64,000 nt of DNA from NCBI RefSeq assembly GCF_039522585.1, contig NZ_BAAADR010000012.1. The stretch is one strand, 5' to 3'. This document shows, one piece after another, positions 50,970-59,548 of the stretch. A model generated the notes under the pieces. The model did no database searches and was not told the DNA's origin. It saw only the letters and a program-made list of their open reading frames with translations. The position numbers and the translations under genes are program-made. Positions within the stretch are counted from its first letter, which is position 1, and the number at the start of each line of letters is the position of its first letter. The DNA is from Bisbaumannia salifodinae. Its GTDB lineage: Bacteria; Pseudomonadota; Gammaproteobacteria; Pseudomonadales; Halomonadaceae.

Positions 50970-51716
50970 TCAGCCCATAAATTGGCCGCCGTTGATATCC
51001 AGGTTGGCGCCGGTGATAAAGCCCGACTCCTTGTCGGCCAGGAAGACCACCGCCCGGGCGATCTCCTCGGGCGTACCGAAGCGCTTGACCGGAATCCCCT
51101 GACGGATCCCGTCACGGATCTCGTCGGCAATCTTCATGATCATATCGGTGGCCACATAGCCCGGCGACAGGGTGTTGACGGTGATGCCCTTGCTGGCGGT
51201 CTCCTGGGCCAGGGACATGGTCAGCCCATGCATCCCCGCCTTGGCCGCCGCATAGTTGACCTGGCCGAACTGCCCCTTGCGGCCATTGATTGAGGAGATA
51301 TTGACGATTCGCCCATAGCCCTGTTCCAGCATGTCCGAGATCACGCTGCGACAGGTATTGAAGACGCTGTTGAGGTTGGTATCGATGACCTCGTGCCACT
51401 GCTCGGGGCTCATCTTCTTGAGGGTGCCGTCCCGGGTAATCCCCGCACAGTTGACCAGCACGCTGATGGGGCCATGCTGCTCGCGAATCTCGCGGACCCC
51501 GGCTTCACAGGAGGCGTAATCCACCAGATCGATGCCCGACAGGGTGATATTGTCGAAACCGTCGGCCTGCTGCTGGGCCAGCCAGCCCTTGGCCTTCTCG
51601 GCGTTATGATAGCCCGCCACGACCCGATAGCCCTCCTTGGCCAAGGCGCGACAAATGGCGGTGCCAATACCACCGGTGCCCCCGGTGACCCAAGCGACGG
51701 GTGCAGTATCGGTCAT
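50970..51716 (-). CDS. phaB: acetoacetyl-CoA reductase (PhaB)
   Basis: A 248-residue short-chain dehydrogenase. NADPH-binding TGGTGGIG near residue 11, NCAGITRDGTLKKM (substrate-loop region of PhaB), catalytic Ser (ISSINGRKGQFGQ), and YAAAKAG (Tyr-x3-Lys). The GRKGQFGQVNYAAAKAGMHG stretch separates PhaB from FabG. It supplies (R)-3-hydroxybutyryl-CoA for polyhydroxybutyrate. No phaA, phaC or phasin gene lies next to it. Confidence 0.92.
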   Translation of the reverse strand: MTDTAPVAWVTGGTGGIGTAICRALAKEGYRVVAGYHNAEKAKGWLAQQQADGFDNITLSGIDLVDYASCEAGVREIREQHGPISVLVNCAGITRDGTLKKMSPEQWHEVIDTNLNSVFNTCRSVISDMLEQGYGRIVNISSINGRKGQFGQVNYAAAKAGMHGLTMSLAQETASKGITVNTLSPGYVATDMIMKIADEIRDGIRQGIPVKRFGTPEEIARAVVFLADKESGFITGANLDINGGQFMG

Positions 51717-51877
51717 AGAATAACTCCCTTGTATTAGTGGCCCTGAATAACGACGCGGTACCTCGAAAGGTGGCCACAGTGTCGTCGACCCGCGAGTCAA
51801 GATGATGACTGCCCGACCAGTATGTGATGCCGCGCCACAACAGGACGAGCGTTTCATTGCATGCGCCCTATCAACGC

Positions 51878-51905
51878 TTGACGTGCGTCATAAAATCCGT
51901 ATAGT
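51878..51905 (+). promoter_or_regulatory. promoter of tRNA-fMet
   Basis: TTGACG (51878-51883), 16-bp spacer, TATAGT (51900-51905), followed by GTGCATC and the tRNA 5' end 14 bases further on. A strong sigma-70 promoter typical of a stable-RNA gene. Confidence 0.85.
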
Positions 51906-51919
51906 GTGCATCACGTTGA

Positions 51920-51996
<77 letters not shown>

Positions 51997-52009
51997 AACA
52001 CAGAGAAAG

Positions 52010-52036
52010 GCCGATTCCTAGGGAGTCGGCTTTTTT
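52010..52036 (+). terminator. first terminator after tRNA-fMet (type A)
   Basis: GCCGATTCC pairs with GGGAGTCGGC and is followed by six T residues, ending 40 bases beyond the tRNA CCA. Two further copies of this hairpin occur in the array. Confidence 0.88.
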
Positions 52037-52110
52037 CGTTGCTGAACCGATGACCGTCATCGGTTCACTCTGGTTTCCAGGTCAGCGGTCCCCGCTACCC
52101 ATTTAGAAGA

Positions 52111-52141
52111 GGCAGTTACCTAACAAGGTGACTGTCTTTTT
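52111..52141 (+). terminator. second terminator in the tRNA-fMet array (type B)
   Basis: GGCAGTTACC pairs with GGTGACTGTC (with G-U pairs), loop TAACAA, then five T residues. Copies at 52333-52363 and 52555-52585 keep the pairing although one arm varies (ACTGTC/ACTGCC), which suggests the fold is preserved. Confidence 0.8.
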
Positions 52142-52876
52142 GCTTTGCGGGAAAGCATCGGGCTCGACTCTTCACCAGCCCGGGAAGGTCGCCGGCTCAG
52201 TCCGGTCCCCGCTACCAAACACAGAGAAAGGCCGATTCCTTAGGGAGTCGGCTTTTTTCGTTGCTGAACCGATGACCGTCATCGGTTCACTCTGGTTTCC
52301 AGGCCAGCGGTCCCCGCTACCCATTTAGAAGAGGCAGTTACCTAACAGGGTGACTGCCTTTTTGCTTTGCGAGAAAGCATCGGGCTCGACTCTTCACCAG
52401 CCCGGGAAGGTCGCCGGCTCAGTCCGCTCCCCGCTACCAAACACAGAGAAAGGCCGATTCCTTAGGGGATCGGCTTTTTTCGTTGCTGAACCGATGACCG
52501 TCATCGGTTCACTCTGGTTTCCAGGTCGGCGGTCCCCGCTACCCATTTAGAAGAGGCAGTTACCTAACAAGGTGACTGCCTTTTTGCTTTAAGAGAAAAG
52601 CATTGGGCTCGGCTCTTCACCAGCCCGGGAAGGTCGCCGACTCAGTCCGCTCCCCGCGACCAATCCCCCTTGGTTCGTTTATTCCTTGTATACGCTATCC
52701 GTGGCGCCCGAGGAGGAGGCTCCGCCACTGAAGCGGCAACCCCCAGGCCCCATGTCGTCGCCAACGAGCATCGCGTCTCGCCTTGGGTTTTCTCGCCATG
52801 TCTCCCCTCCGACCTTGAATCCCACCCCCATCACCCGCATCTTGTGAGGAAACCCGTGATTCACAAGGCAGACCCC

Positions 52877-53806
52877 ATGCAGATCGTCGACCCGCGCAGC
52901 GGTGCCCCCCTCTCCTCCGAGCCGCAAGCCTCGAGCCCGCAATCTCAGGCCGACCCCAGCGCCTATATCGTCGATATCGACATGAGCAACTTCCAGCAGG
53001 TGGTGCTGGAGGGGTCGATGCAGACGCCGGTGCTGCTGGACTGCTGGGCTCCCTGGTGCGAACCCTGCAAGAACCTGATGCCGGTGCTGGAGAAGCTGGC
53101 CCGGGAGTATCAGGGCGCCTTCGTGCTGGCCAAGCTGAATATCGACGAAAATCAGGAAATCGCGGCGCAGCTGGGCATCCGCTCGGTGCCGGACGTCAAG
53201 CTGATTCTCCAGGGGCAGCTCTATGATCAGTTCCAGGGCGCCCTGCCGGAGGGGCAGATCCGCGAGTGGCTGGGGCAGTACCTGCAGCCGCCGGCGGAAG
53301 CGCCGGCCAGTCCCGAGGAGCAGGCCAGGGCGGCCCTGGAAGCCGGCGATGCGGCCACCGCTCGGGCGCTCTATGAGCAGCTGGTGCAGCAGCACCCCGA
53401 GCACCATGACTATCAGATCGAGCTGGCCGGCGCCCTGCTCGCCGAGGGGCGCCCCGAGGATGCCAAGGCCCTGCTCGATAACCTGCCCCCCGAGCACCGC
53501 GACGCCCCCAGGGCCCGCGGCGTACGCGCCAGCCTGGCATTCCGCGAAGAGGCCCCCGATGACCAGGCCCTCGCCGCACTCGGCGACCGCGACGATAGCG
53601 AGGCGCAGTTCCAGCGCGCCCTGCGCCAGGTGGCCGATGGCGGCTATGAGGCCGGCCTGGAGGCCCTGCTGGCGCTGATGAAGCGCGACCGTGCCTACGG
53701 CGACGATGCCGCCCGCCAGACCCTGCTGCGGGTCTTCGACGCCCTGGGCGCGGAACACCCCCTCACCGTCACCTATCGCCGCAAGCTCTTCGCCCTGCTT
53801 TACTGA
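52877..53806 (+). CDS. cnoX: co-chaperone thioredoxin CnoX (YbbN family)
   Basis: A 309-residue protein. After about 35 polar residues comes a thioredoxin domain (VLLDCWAPWCEPCKNLMPVL, redox motif CEPC; RSVPDVKLILQG), then TPR-like helices (about 150-300; EQARAALEAGDAATARALYEQL). CnoX/YbbN holds substrates for GroEL and DnaK and protects against over-oxidation. Many YbbN proteins lack a full CxxC; this one has it. I use ATG 52877; a GTG at 52856 with GAGGA upstream is an alternative. Confidence 0.9.
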   Translation: MQIVDPRSGAPLSSEPQASSPQSQADPSAYIVDIDMSNFQQVVLEGSMQTPVLLDCWAPWCEPCKNLMPVLEKLAREYQGAFVLAKLNIDENQEIAAQLGIRSVPDVKLILQGQLYDQFQGALPEGQIREWLGQYLQPPAEAPASPEEQARAALEAGDAATARALYEQLVQQHPEHHDYQIELAGALLAEGRPEDAKALLDNLPPEHRDAPRARGVRASLAFREEAPDDQALAALGDRDDSEAQFQRALRQVADGGYEAGLEALLALMKRDRAYGDDAARQTLLRVFDALGAEHPLTVTYRRKLFALLY

Positions 53807-53850
53807 GTCGCCCGAAGACGCCATGGCGGCCGCCTCAGGGCGGCCGCCGG

Positions 53851-55020
53851 CTATTTCAGCACCGTATCGAGTCGCTCGATGGCCTGCACCAGTTGCGTCG
53901 GCGTGGTGCCGAAGTTGAGCCTGACGAAGCCCGGCCAGCCGAAGTCGGCCCCGTCGGAGAGCGCCACCCCGGCCCGCTCCAGCAATGCCCGCTGGGGCGA
54001 GTCGCCGAGGCCCGCCTCACGCATATCGAGCCAGGCCAGGTAGGTGGATTCCGGAAACGCCATCGACACGCCGGGCCAGCCGGCCACCGCCGCCACCAGG
54101 CGCCGGCGATTATCGCGCAGCACCGCCAACAATGCCTGTCGCCAGGGTTCGCCCCGGGTGTAGGCCGCCTCCGCCGCCACCATGCCCAGCACATTCATAT
54201 CCGGCTGCAGGCCCCGGCAGCGCGCCACGAAGCGCCGCCGCAGCTCGGCGTCGGGGATCACCGCACAGGCGGTGGTCAGCCCCGCCAGATTGAAGGTCTT
54301 GGAAGGCGCCCACAGCGTCACGGTGCGCGCCGCCAGCTCGGGATAGGCCGCCGCCAGGGGACGATGCCGGGCGCCCTCCTCCAGCAGCAGGTCGCAATGC
54401 AGCTCATCGGAGGCGACCAGCAGGTCGTGGCGAGCCACCAGCGCCGCCAGGCCCTCCAGCTCCTCGTCGCACCAGACCCGGCCGGTGGGATTATGCGGAT
54501 GGCACCAGAGCAGCAGCCGCGTCTGGGGGGTAATGGCCGCCTCCAGGGCCGCCAGGTCGAGGCGCCAGGGCTCGCCGGGGGCCGTCGGCTCGGCGAGCCG
54601 CGCCTGCTGGGCCAGCCGCCCGCTACGCTCGGCCACCTTGAGGAAGGGCGGGTAGATGGGCGTCAGCGTCAGGATGCCCTCGCCGGGTTCGGTCAGGGCC
54701 AGGGCCGCCACTTGCAGGGCCGGCACCACCCCCGGCAGCCAGTGCTGCCAGTCGGGAAGGATCGTCCAGTCATAGTGCCTGGCGCTCCAGTCGCAGAGGG
54801 CCCGGCGCAGGCTAGCGGGCACCAACCCATAGCCGTAGACCCCATGGGCGACCCGGGCCTGCAGGGCCTCGATCACCGCCGGCGGCGAGGCGAAGTCCAT
54901 ATCGGCGACCCAGAGCGGCAGCACCTCCTCGCCGTAGCGGTGCCATTTCTGGGACGGCCAGTCGGCGCCCCGGGGATCGGGGTGCCGTCGCTCGATGGGC
55001 GTGGCAAAATCGAAGGCCAT
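53851..55020 (-). CDS. PatB/MalY family cystathionine beta-lyase (C-S lyase)
   Basis: A 389-residue fold-type I PLP enzyme. LPLWVADMDFASPP opens the MalY/PatB family signature; CHPHNPTGRVW and the PLP lysine in LWAPSKTFNLAGL (near residue 233) are intact, and SDELHCDLLL holds the PLP aspartate. It probably cleaves cystathionine or other S-conjugates. No malT/malK context, so a regulatory role as in E. coli MalY is not suggested. Divergent from the next gene with 57 bases between. Confidence 0.9.
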   Translation of the reverse strand: MAFDFATPIERRHPDPRGADWPSQKWHRYGEEVLPLWVADMDFASPPAVIEALQARVAHGVYGYGLVPASLRRALCDWSARHYDWTILPDWQHWLPGVVPALQVAALALTEPGEGILTLTPIYPPFLKVAERSGRLAQQARLAEPTAPGEPWRLDLAALEAAITPQTRLLLWCHPHNPTGRVWCDEELEGLAALVARHDLLVASDELHCDLLLEEGARHRPLAAAYPELAARTVTLWAPSKTFNLAGLTTACAVIPDAELRRRFVARCRGLQPDMNVLGMVAAEAAYTRGEPWRQALLAVLRDNRRRLVAAVAGWPGVSMAFPESTYLAWLDMREAGLGDSPQRALLERAGVALSDGADFGWPGFVRLNFGTTPTQLVQAIERLDTVLK

Positions 55021-55077
55021 GTCTGCTCCTCGTCAGTTCACTGCTGGCGCCATTGCACCACTTATAAGGGTTTGACC

Positions 55078-55512
55078 ATGCAGGAAAGTCCCTTCTACGC
55101 CAAGGTCCGTCGTGGCCTGCCCGCCCTGATCGACCAGTGGCGCCGGCTGGGCCAGGGCGATCCCGAGCGCCTGGCCCTGATCCTCGCCGAGACGGCGCGG
55201 GTCGCCAAGCTCGGCGAGCCGGAAGCCACGCCCGGCGCCGATGAGCTGGCCGCCTGGAGCCGCCCCGAGGCCGCCGAGAGTCTTCCACTCTGGGCCGCCA
55301 AGACGGCCACCTACCTGCTGGTGCAGATGCCGGCCCATCCCACCCCGGAGAGTTTCGACGAGGCCTGCGCCTGGGCCTACTGCTGGCTACGCAACCGCGA
55401 CTTCGCCGACTTCGACAGCGCCCTGGCGGCCCTGCCGGCGCACCTGCAGGAGCCCCTGGCTCAGGCCCTGAAGGCGGCCTGGACCGATCGCCAGGGGCTA
55501 CGGCTGATCTAG
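55078..55512 (+). CDS. hypothetical protein, 144 aa
   Basis: I do not recognise this family. The product is cytosolic-looking (no signal peptide or membrane helix), helical, and Ala/Leu-rich, opening MQESPFYAKVRRGLPALIDQW, with a Trp- and Cys-containing centre (ACAWAYCWLRNRDF). Codon use matches its neighbours. The ATG at 55078 follows TAAGGG. It leads a run of small genes on the plus strand up to 58170. Confidence 0.75.
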   Translation: MQESPFYAKVRRGLPALIDQWRRLGQGDPERLALILAETARVAKLGEPEATPGADELAAWSRPEAAESLPLWAAKTATYLLVQMPAHPTPESFDEACAWAYCWLRNRDFADFDSALAALPAHLQEPLAQALKAAWTDRQGLRLI

Positions 55513-55591
55513 CCGTACCTCAGTCTGATGTCGACTTGACCTAGCGTTTGCTCGGGTTAATGCTGGCACTTTCTTCGCCAAGGAAACCGCC

Positions 55592-56005
55592 ATGTTCACC
55601 ACCGACCTCACCCCAGCCTTCACCGACACCGATGCCCTGGGCCATATCAACAACACCCGGCTGCCGGTCTGGTTCGAGCAGGCCCGCACCGAGCTGTTTC
55701 GCCTCTTTACGCCGGACCTGGATCCCCGCAAGTGGCGCCTGATCCTGGCCAAGCTGGAGGTGGAGTACCTGGCCGAGCTCTTCTATGGCCAGCCGGTGGA
55801 GATTCGCACCTACCTGACGCGGCTGGGCAACAGCTCTCTCACCGTGACCCAGGAGGCCTGGCAGGGGGGACGGCTCGGCGCCCGCGGCCATACCGTGATG
55901 GTGCACTATGACCACGCCGCCAAACGCTCGCTGCCCATCGAGGGCGAACTGCGCCAGCGCCTGGCAGAGCACCTGCATGACACCCTCGCCGAGGCCACGC
56001 CATGA
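55592..56005 (+). CDS. acyl-CoA thioesterase, hot-dog fold (YbgC/FadM type)
   Basis: A 137-residue protein with the 4-hydroxybenzoyl-CoA thioesterase motif FTDTDALGHINNTRLPVWFEQAR, in which the first Asp region is the catalytic site. VEIRTYLTRLGNSS fits the fold. It releases CoA from an acyl-CoA of unknown chain length. The stop overlaps the ybaK start by 4 bases (ATGA). Confidence 0.88.
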   Translation: MFTTDLTPAFTDTDALGHINNTRLPVWFEQARTELFRLFTPDLDPRKWRLILAKLEVEYLAELFYGQPVEIRTYLTRLGNSSLTVTQEAWQGGRLGARGHTVMVHYDHAAKRSLPIEGELRQRLAEHLHDTLAEATP

Positions 56006-56472
56006 CCCCGGCCATCCGTGCCCTGGAGCGCGCCGACATCCCCCATCGGGTATTGAGTTACGCCCATGACCCGCGGGCCCCCGCCTATGGCCTGGAGGCC
56101 GCCGAGGCGCTGGACCTTCCCCCGGAGAGCGTCTTCAAGACGCTGCTGGCGCGCCTCGACGACGGTCGCCTGGCGGTGGCCCTGGTGGCGGTAACCGATC
56201 AGCTCGACCTCAAGGCCCTGGCCCGGGCCGCGGGGGCCAAGAAAGCCCAGATGGCCAACCCCGAGGAGGCCCAGCGGGCCACCGGCTATGTGGTCGGCGG
56301 CATCAGCCCCCTGGGGCAGAAGAAGCGCCTGCCGACCCTGATCGACCGCCGGGCCGAGACGCTCTCGGAGCTGCATATCAGCGCCGGCAAGCGCGGCCTG
56401 GAGGTGACCCTGGCGCCCGCCGACCTGGCGCGACTGTGCCAGGCCCGCTTCGTCGACCTGGCGCGGCCTTGA
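56002..56472 (+). CDS. ybaK: Cys-tRNA(Pro)/Cys-tRNA(Cys) deacylase YbaK
   Basis: A 156-residue editing-domain protein: PESVFKTLLARLDDGRLAVALV, the conserved Lys of FKTL near residue 45, and GYVVGGISPLGQKKRLPTLID. Such enzymes hydrolyse Cys mischarged onto tRNA-Pro. Overlaps the thioesterase gene by 4 bases, so they are translationally coupled. Confidence 0.93.
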   Translation: MTPAIRALERADIPHRVLSYAHDPRAPAYGLEAAEALDLPPESVFKTLLARLDDGRLAVALVAVTDQLDLKALARAAGAKKAQMANPEEAQRATGYVVGGISPLGQKKRLPTLIDRRAETLSELHISAGKRGLEVTLAPADLARLCQARFVDLARP

Positions 56473-56526
56473 GCCATTATCGGCGCCATGCTGTCATAGG
56501 CATATGACCCGGGATGGGAGCCCGCC

Positions 56527-56856
56527 ATGGCCATCCGCTACAACCTGTGGCTCGACCCCGACAATAGCGCCACCCATCGCGCCGTGGAGGCGGATCTGGA
56601 GCGCTACTTCGTGGAACGTTTCGCCGACTATCCCCATATCCGGTTGTTCGGGGCCGACCCTTACGATTATGATGCCCCCTTCAACCGCCTCTACGATGCG
56701 CTGATGGCCCGGGCCCTCGACTACTGTGAACGGCAGTGGCGCTATGTGCCCACGCCGGCCCAGCTCAATCAAGCCTTCTTTCGTGCCGTGGGGCGCTCGA
56801 ACAAGTTTCTGCGAGACCCCCAAGATGGTGATCCCCACCGATCAGATTCCCGATGA
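56527..56856 (+). CDS. hypothetical protein, 109 aa
   Basis: Not recognised. The product begins MAIRYNLWLDPDNSATHRAV and is rich in aromatic residues (Tyr, Phe, Trp), with no signal peptide. GGGAG precedes the ATG. Its last 32 bases overlap the start of the DUF501 gene, in another frame, so the two are probably coexpressed and may act together. Confidence 0.75.
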   Translation: MAIRYNLWLDPDNSATHRAVEADLERYFVERFADYPHIRLFGADPYDYDAPFNRLYDALMARALDYCERQWRYVPTPAQLNQAFFRAVGRSNKFLRDPQDGDPHRSDSR

Positions 56857-57346
56857 GCGCCAGTTGGCGATCATCACCGAGCAACTCGGCCGCGCCCCCC
56901 GCGGCATTCAGGCCGTGACCGCCACCGACGGCGAGGGCACCCCCCTGGTGCTGCGCATGCACTCGCTGGTCGACGGCAAGCCTTTTCCGACCCTCTTCTG
57001 GCTCTGCTCCGAGCGCCTCAAGGTGGAGCTCTCGCATATCGAGGCCGCCGGGGTAATCAAGCGCCTGGAGGCGCGCCTCCAGGATGACCACGACTTCCTG
57101 GCCGCCTACCACCGCAGCCACGAGGACTATGTGGCACGCCGCTGGGCCTCCATGAGCGCCGCCCAACAGGCCGAGGCGGAGCGCCTGGGCTATGCGGAGC
57201 TGCTGCGTCGCCGCGGTATCGGCGGCATCGCCAACTGGGATCAGGTGCGCTGCCTGCATACCCAGTACGCCCACCACCTGGGTGGCGACAATATTATCGG
57301 CCAGTGGCTGGACGCCGAGTACGGCGTCGCCGACTGCCTGCCCTGA
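56825..57346 (+). CDS. DUF501 domain protein
   Basis: A 173-residue DUF501 protein: QLGRAPRGIQAVTATDGEGTPLVLRMHSLVDGKPFPTLFWLCS (about residues 20-62) and RRRGIGGIANWDQVRCLHTQYAHHLGGDNIIGQWLD near the C-terminus, with conserved Cys and His residues. Function of the family is unknown. I use ATG 56825, inside the end of the preceding gene. Confidence 0.88.
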   Translation: MVIPTDQIPDERQLAIITEQLGRAPRGIQAVTATDGEGTPLVLRMHSLVDGKPFPTLFWLCSERLKVELSHIEAAGVIKRLEARLQDDHDFLAAYHRSHEDYVARRWASMSAAQQAEAERLGYAELLRRRGIGGIANWDQVRCLHTQYAHHLGGDNIIGQWLDAEYGVADCLP

Positions 57347-57386
57347 TTTCCCCTCCCCCTGACCCCCTTCGAATGGAGACCCGCCC

Positions 57387-57512
57387 ATGTACTTCGATAC
57401 CCACGTGATCGCCAGCCTGGCCCTGATCGGCAGCATGCTGGTCATTAGCGTCATTGGCGCCAAGCTGCTGCGCGATGCCATGCGTCGCGACGCCAGCCGC
57501 AGCAGTCGCTAA
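57387..57512 (+). CDS. small membrane protein, 41 aa
   Basis: The frame encodes MYFDTHVIASLALIGSMLVI, a single membrane helix (about residues 6-27), then a basic tail ending in RRDASRSSR. GGAG lies 9 bases before the ATG and an intrinsic terminator follows 18 bases after the stop, so it is likely a real gene at the end of the small-gene run. Function unknown; the topology is probably N-out, C-in. Confidence 0.65.
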   Translation: MYFDTHVIASLALIGSMLVISVIGAKLLRDAMRRDASRSSR

Positions 57513-57529
57513 ACTCGGCGAGGCGATCG

Positions 57530-57557
57530 GGAAGGGGCACCGCCGGGTGCCCCTTCC
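57530..57557 (+). terminator. terminator after the 41-aa gene
   Basis: GGAAGGGGCACC (57530-57541) pairs with GGTGCCCCTTCC (57546-57557), loop GCCG, followed by GCGTTTGCG. Confidence 0.75.
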
Positions 57558-57621
57558 GCGTTTGCGAACACGCCAAGACCGTGGCGGCCAGGTGCCGCTT
57601 CCCACACGCAAGGAGTGATGC

Positions 57622-58170
57622 ATGGCAAGTATCTGTGTCTATCTGGGCTCGCGGGATGGCGAGGATCCCCGTCACCGCGAGGCCGCCGAGGCCCTGGGCC
57701 GGCTGATCGCCCAACGCGGCCATACCCTGGTCTATGGCGGCGCCCGCGTCGGCCTGATGGGGCGCCTCGCCGATGCGGCCCTGGCGGCGGGAGGCCGGGT
57801 GATCGGCGTGATGCCGCGTCACCTGGTGGCCAGGGAGCAGGCCCACCTGGGGCTCAGCGAGCTGATTCGAGTCACCGATATGCACGAGCGCAAGGCCACC
57901 ATGGCCGCCCATGCGGACGCCTTTATCGCCCTACCCGGCGGTATCGGCACCCTGGAGGAGCTGTTCGAGATCTGGACCTGGCGCTACCTGGGGCTCCACG
58001 ACAAGCCCCTGGGCGTCCTGGACAGCGGTGGCTTCTATGCGCCCCTGCTGGGCTTCCTGGACGGCACCGTATCGGCGGGCTTCCTGGATCAGCGTACCCG
58101 CGAGCAGCTACTCTCCGCGACCTCGCCGCAGGCGCTGCTCGACGCCCTGGAGGGGCGCCTGGCGGGCTAA
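57622..58170 (+). CDS. LOG family (TIGR00730) nucleotide 5'-monophosphate phosphoribohydrolase
   Basis: A 182-residue Rossmann protein with GSRDGED near the start, GGARVGLMG, and the family signature ALPGGIGTLEELFE (PGGxGTxxE, near residue 105). LOG enzymes release the base from cytokinin-type or other nucleoside monophosphates; the bacterial substrate is often AMP-like. Convergent with the exonuclease gene, only 10 bases apart. Confidence 0.9.
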   Translation: MASICVYLGSRDGEDPRHREAAEALGRLIAQRGHTLVYGGARVGLMGRLADAALAAGGRVIGVMPRHLVAREQAHLGLSELIRVTDMHERKATMAAHADAFIALPGGIGTLEELFEIWTWRYLGLHDKPLGVLDSGGFYAPLLGFLDGTVSAGFLDQRTREQLLSATSPQALLDALEGRLAG

Positions 58171-58180
58171 AAGAGCTTGG

Positions 58181-58690
58181 TCAGTCGGCGGCCCGGCCCT
58201 GGGAGAGACCCAGGGTGCGGGCATAGGTCTGCTGCAGCAGGCGGGCATCATCGCCGGCACGGTGACGGTGGATGCCCAGATCCACCACCAGGGTCTCCTT
58301 GGTGGCTTGCCATAGCGCCTGCTGCTGCTCGTCGAGCAGGCGTCGCAGGGCTTCGAGGCGAAAGCGCGGCAGCACGCCGGCATGATGGAAGAGCAAGGAT
58401 AGCCAGGTATTGTCGTAGCCCCAGCTGTCGCTATAGGCCACCCCCACCTGGGCCAACTCATCATTGAGCCAACGCGCCACTTCATCCACCGGATGTCCCT
58501 CTCGGGCCAGTCGCGCCCGGGAGATGCCGTGCAGCAGCTCGGCCTTGGGATCCCAGTGCACCCACTCCGGCAATGGCTGGATCAGGAAGGCACAGCTACT
58601 GCCATCGGCGCGGGCGATGCCCACCTCGATGGGGTAGCTACCACGCCCGAATCCGGACGCCTCGATATCCAGCAGTGTCGGCAGCGTCAC
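58181..58690 (-). CDS. DEDDh-type 3'-5' exonuclease domain protein
   Basis: A 169-residue protein with the RNase T-like signature: LLDIEASGFGRGSYPIEVG (Asp and Glu of Exo I), an Exo II Asp in SWGYDNTWL, and HRAGDDARL (His-x4-Asp, Exo III). It is smaller than RNase T and lacks fused domains. Substrate unknown. Confidence 0.82.
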   Translation of the reverse strand: MTLPTLLDIEASGFGRGSYPIEVGIARADGSSCAFLIQPLPEWVHWDPKAELLHGISRARLAREGHPVDEVARWLNDELAQVGVAYSDSWGYDNTWLSLLFHHAGVLPRFRLEALRRLLDEQQQALWQATKETLVVDLGIHRHRAGDDARLLQQTYARTLGLSQGRAAD

Positions 58691-58781
58691 TCGGGCGTCC
58701 TCTGGTTAACAAGGGGCGGCCGGGCTCATGGCGAGCCCGGGAATCTTTTCAGCCTACTGGGTTAGCGGCGCCGGGTCGACT

Positions 58782-59306
58782 TCAGTGGCGCGCGGCGGGG
58801 GCATCCGGCAGGTCGGGGGATGACCAGAGGGCGGGCTCCAGCTGACGATCGGCCAGGGATTGCCAATAGGCGGCCTGCTCGGCGTCTACCGCCAGCCCAA
58901 GCTCACCCTTGCGATAGGCGTCGGCCAGGCGCTCGGCGGCCAGGGGATGCCCCGCCTCGCCGGCCCGGGCATACCAGGTCACGGCATTATCATCGCGACG
59001 CGGGTACTGGGCACAGCCGTGCTCGTAGATACAGCCCACCTGGTACTGGGCACGCACATCGCCACCGTGTGCCGCCTCCAGCACATAGCGTGCGCCCCGC
59101 GCCTTGTCCTGGGGGGACACCCCGCGGTGAAACAGCATATGTCCATAAAGCGACAGGGCGGCGGGGTGGCCCGCATCGGCACAGCGCTGAAACAGATGCA
59201 TAGTCAAGCGCTGGGTACGCGGCGAACGCGGCAACCAGCGCATGTGGAAGAGCTGCTCCGCCAGTCGATATTCAAGGCGCGTGAACAGTGAAGATGCCTG
59301 CGGCAT
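58782..59306 (-). CDS. Sel1-repeat protein
   Basis: A 174-residue protein with three to four Sel1-like repeats (GHPAALSLYGHMLFHRGVSPQD, VRAQYQVGCIYEHGCAQYP, GHPLAAERLADAYRKGELG). No signal peptide is evident with the start at MPQASSLFTRLEYR. Sel1 proteins serve as protein-interaction scaffolds. Divergent from tas. Confidence 0.8.
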   Translation of the reverse strand: MPQASSLFTRLEYRLAEQLFHMRWLPRSPRTQRLTMHLFQRCADAGHPAALSLYGHMLFHRGVSPQDKARGARYVLEAAHGGDVRAQYQVGCIYEHGCAQYPRRDDNAVTWYARAGEAGHPLAAERLADAYRKGELGLAVDAEQAAYWQSLADRQLEPALWSSPDLPDAPAARH

Positions 59307-59548
59307 GGCAAACAACCTTGCATTCCTGGATAGCGAAGAAATGGGCCGGCCCCTCATATAGCATAGGCCAGCAACCAAGCGTCACTGCATCGCCAGAACC
59401 CGCTGTTCTGGCGAACGGGCCGCAAGCATACGCCCCTCGTCAGGGCGACTCAACCCTCGACAGGGCCTGCGCCGCGCCAACTGAGTTTGCCGGCGGCCCG
59501 GGGCCTGGCTACCATGCCCTAGATTATCGCGAGATCAGGAGTGGATGC

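Larger units (their letters stand above)
51997..52661 (+). repeat. tandem array of tRNA-fMet 3' tails and terminators (three 221-223 bp repeats)
   Basis: The tRNA tail CGGTCCCCGCTACC at 51982 recurs at 52086, 52203, 52308, 52425 (one mismatch), 52530 and 52648 (two mismatches), spacing alternating 104-105 and 117-118 bp. After each of the first six tails comes a hairpin with a T-run: type A at 52010-52036, 52231-52258 and 52453-52480; type B at 52111-52141, 52333-52363 and 52555-52585. Sequence before each tail is a decayed tRNA 3' half (GTCATCGGTTCA before 52086; GGGCTCGAC...AAGGTCGCCGGCTCA before 52203). Repeats are over 90 percent identical. I see no protein gene here. Confidence 0.93.

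Noticed and set aside
51997..52661. CRISPR array
   Set aside because: Repeats are over 200 bp with conserved, not variable, intervals; there is no cas gene.
53893..55077. Plus-strand frame extending the 144-aa gene upstream through patB
   Set aside because: The upstream part is antisense to patB; the real start is at 55078.
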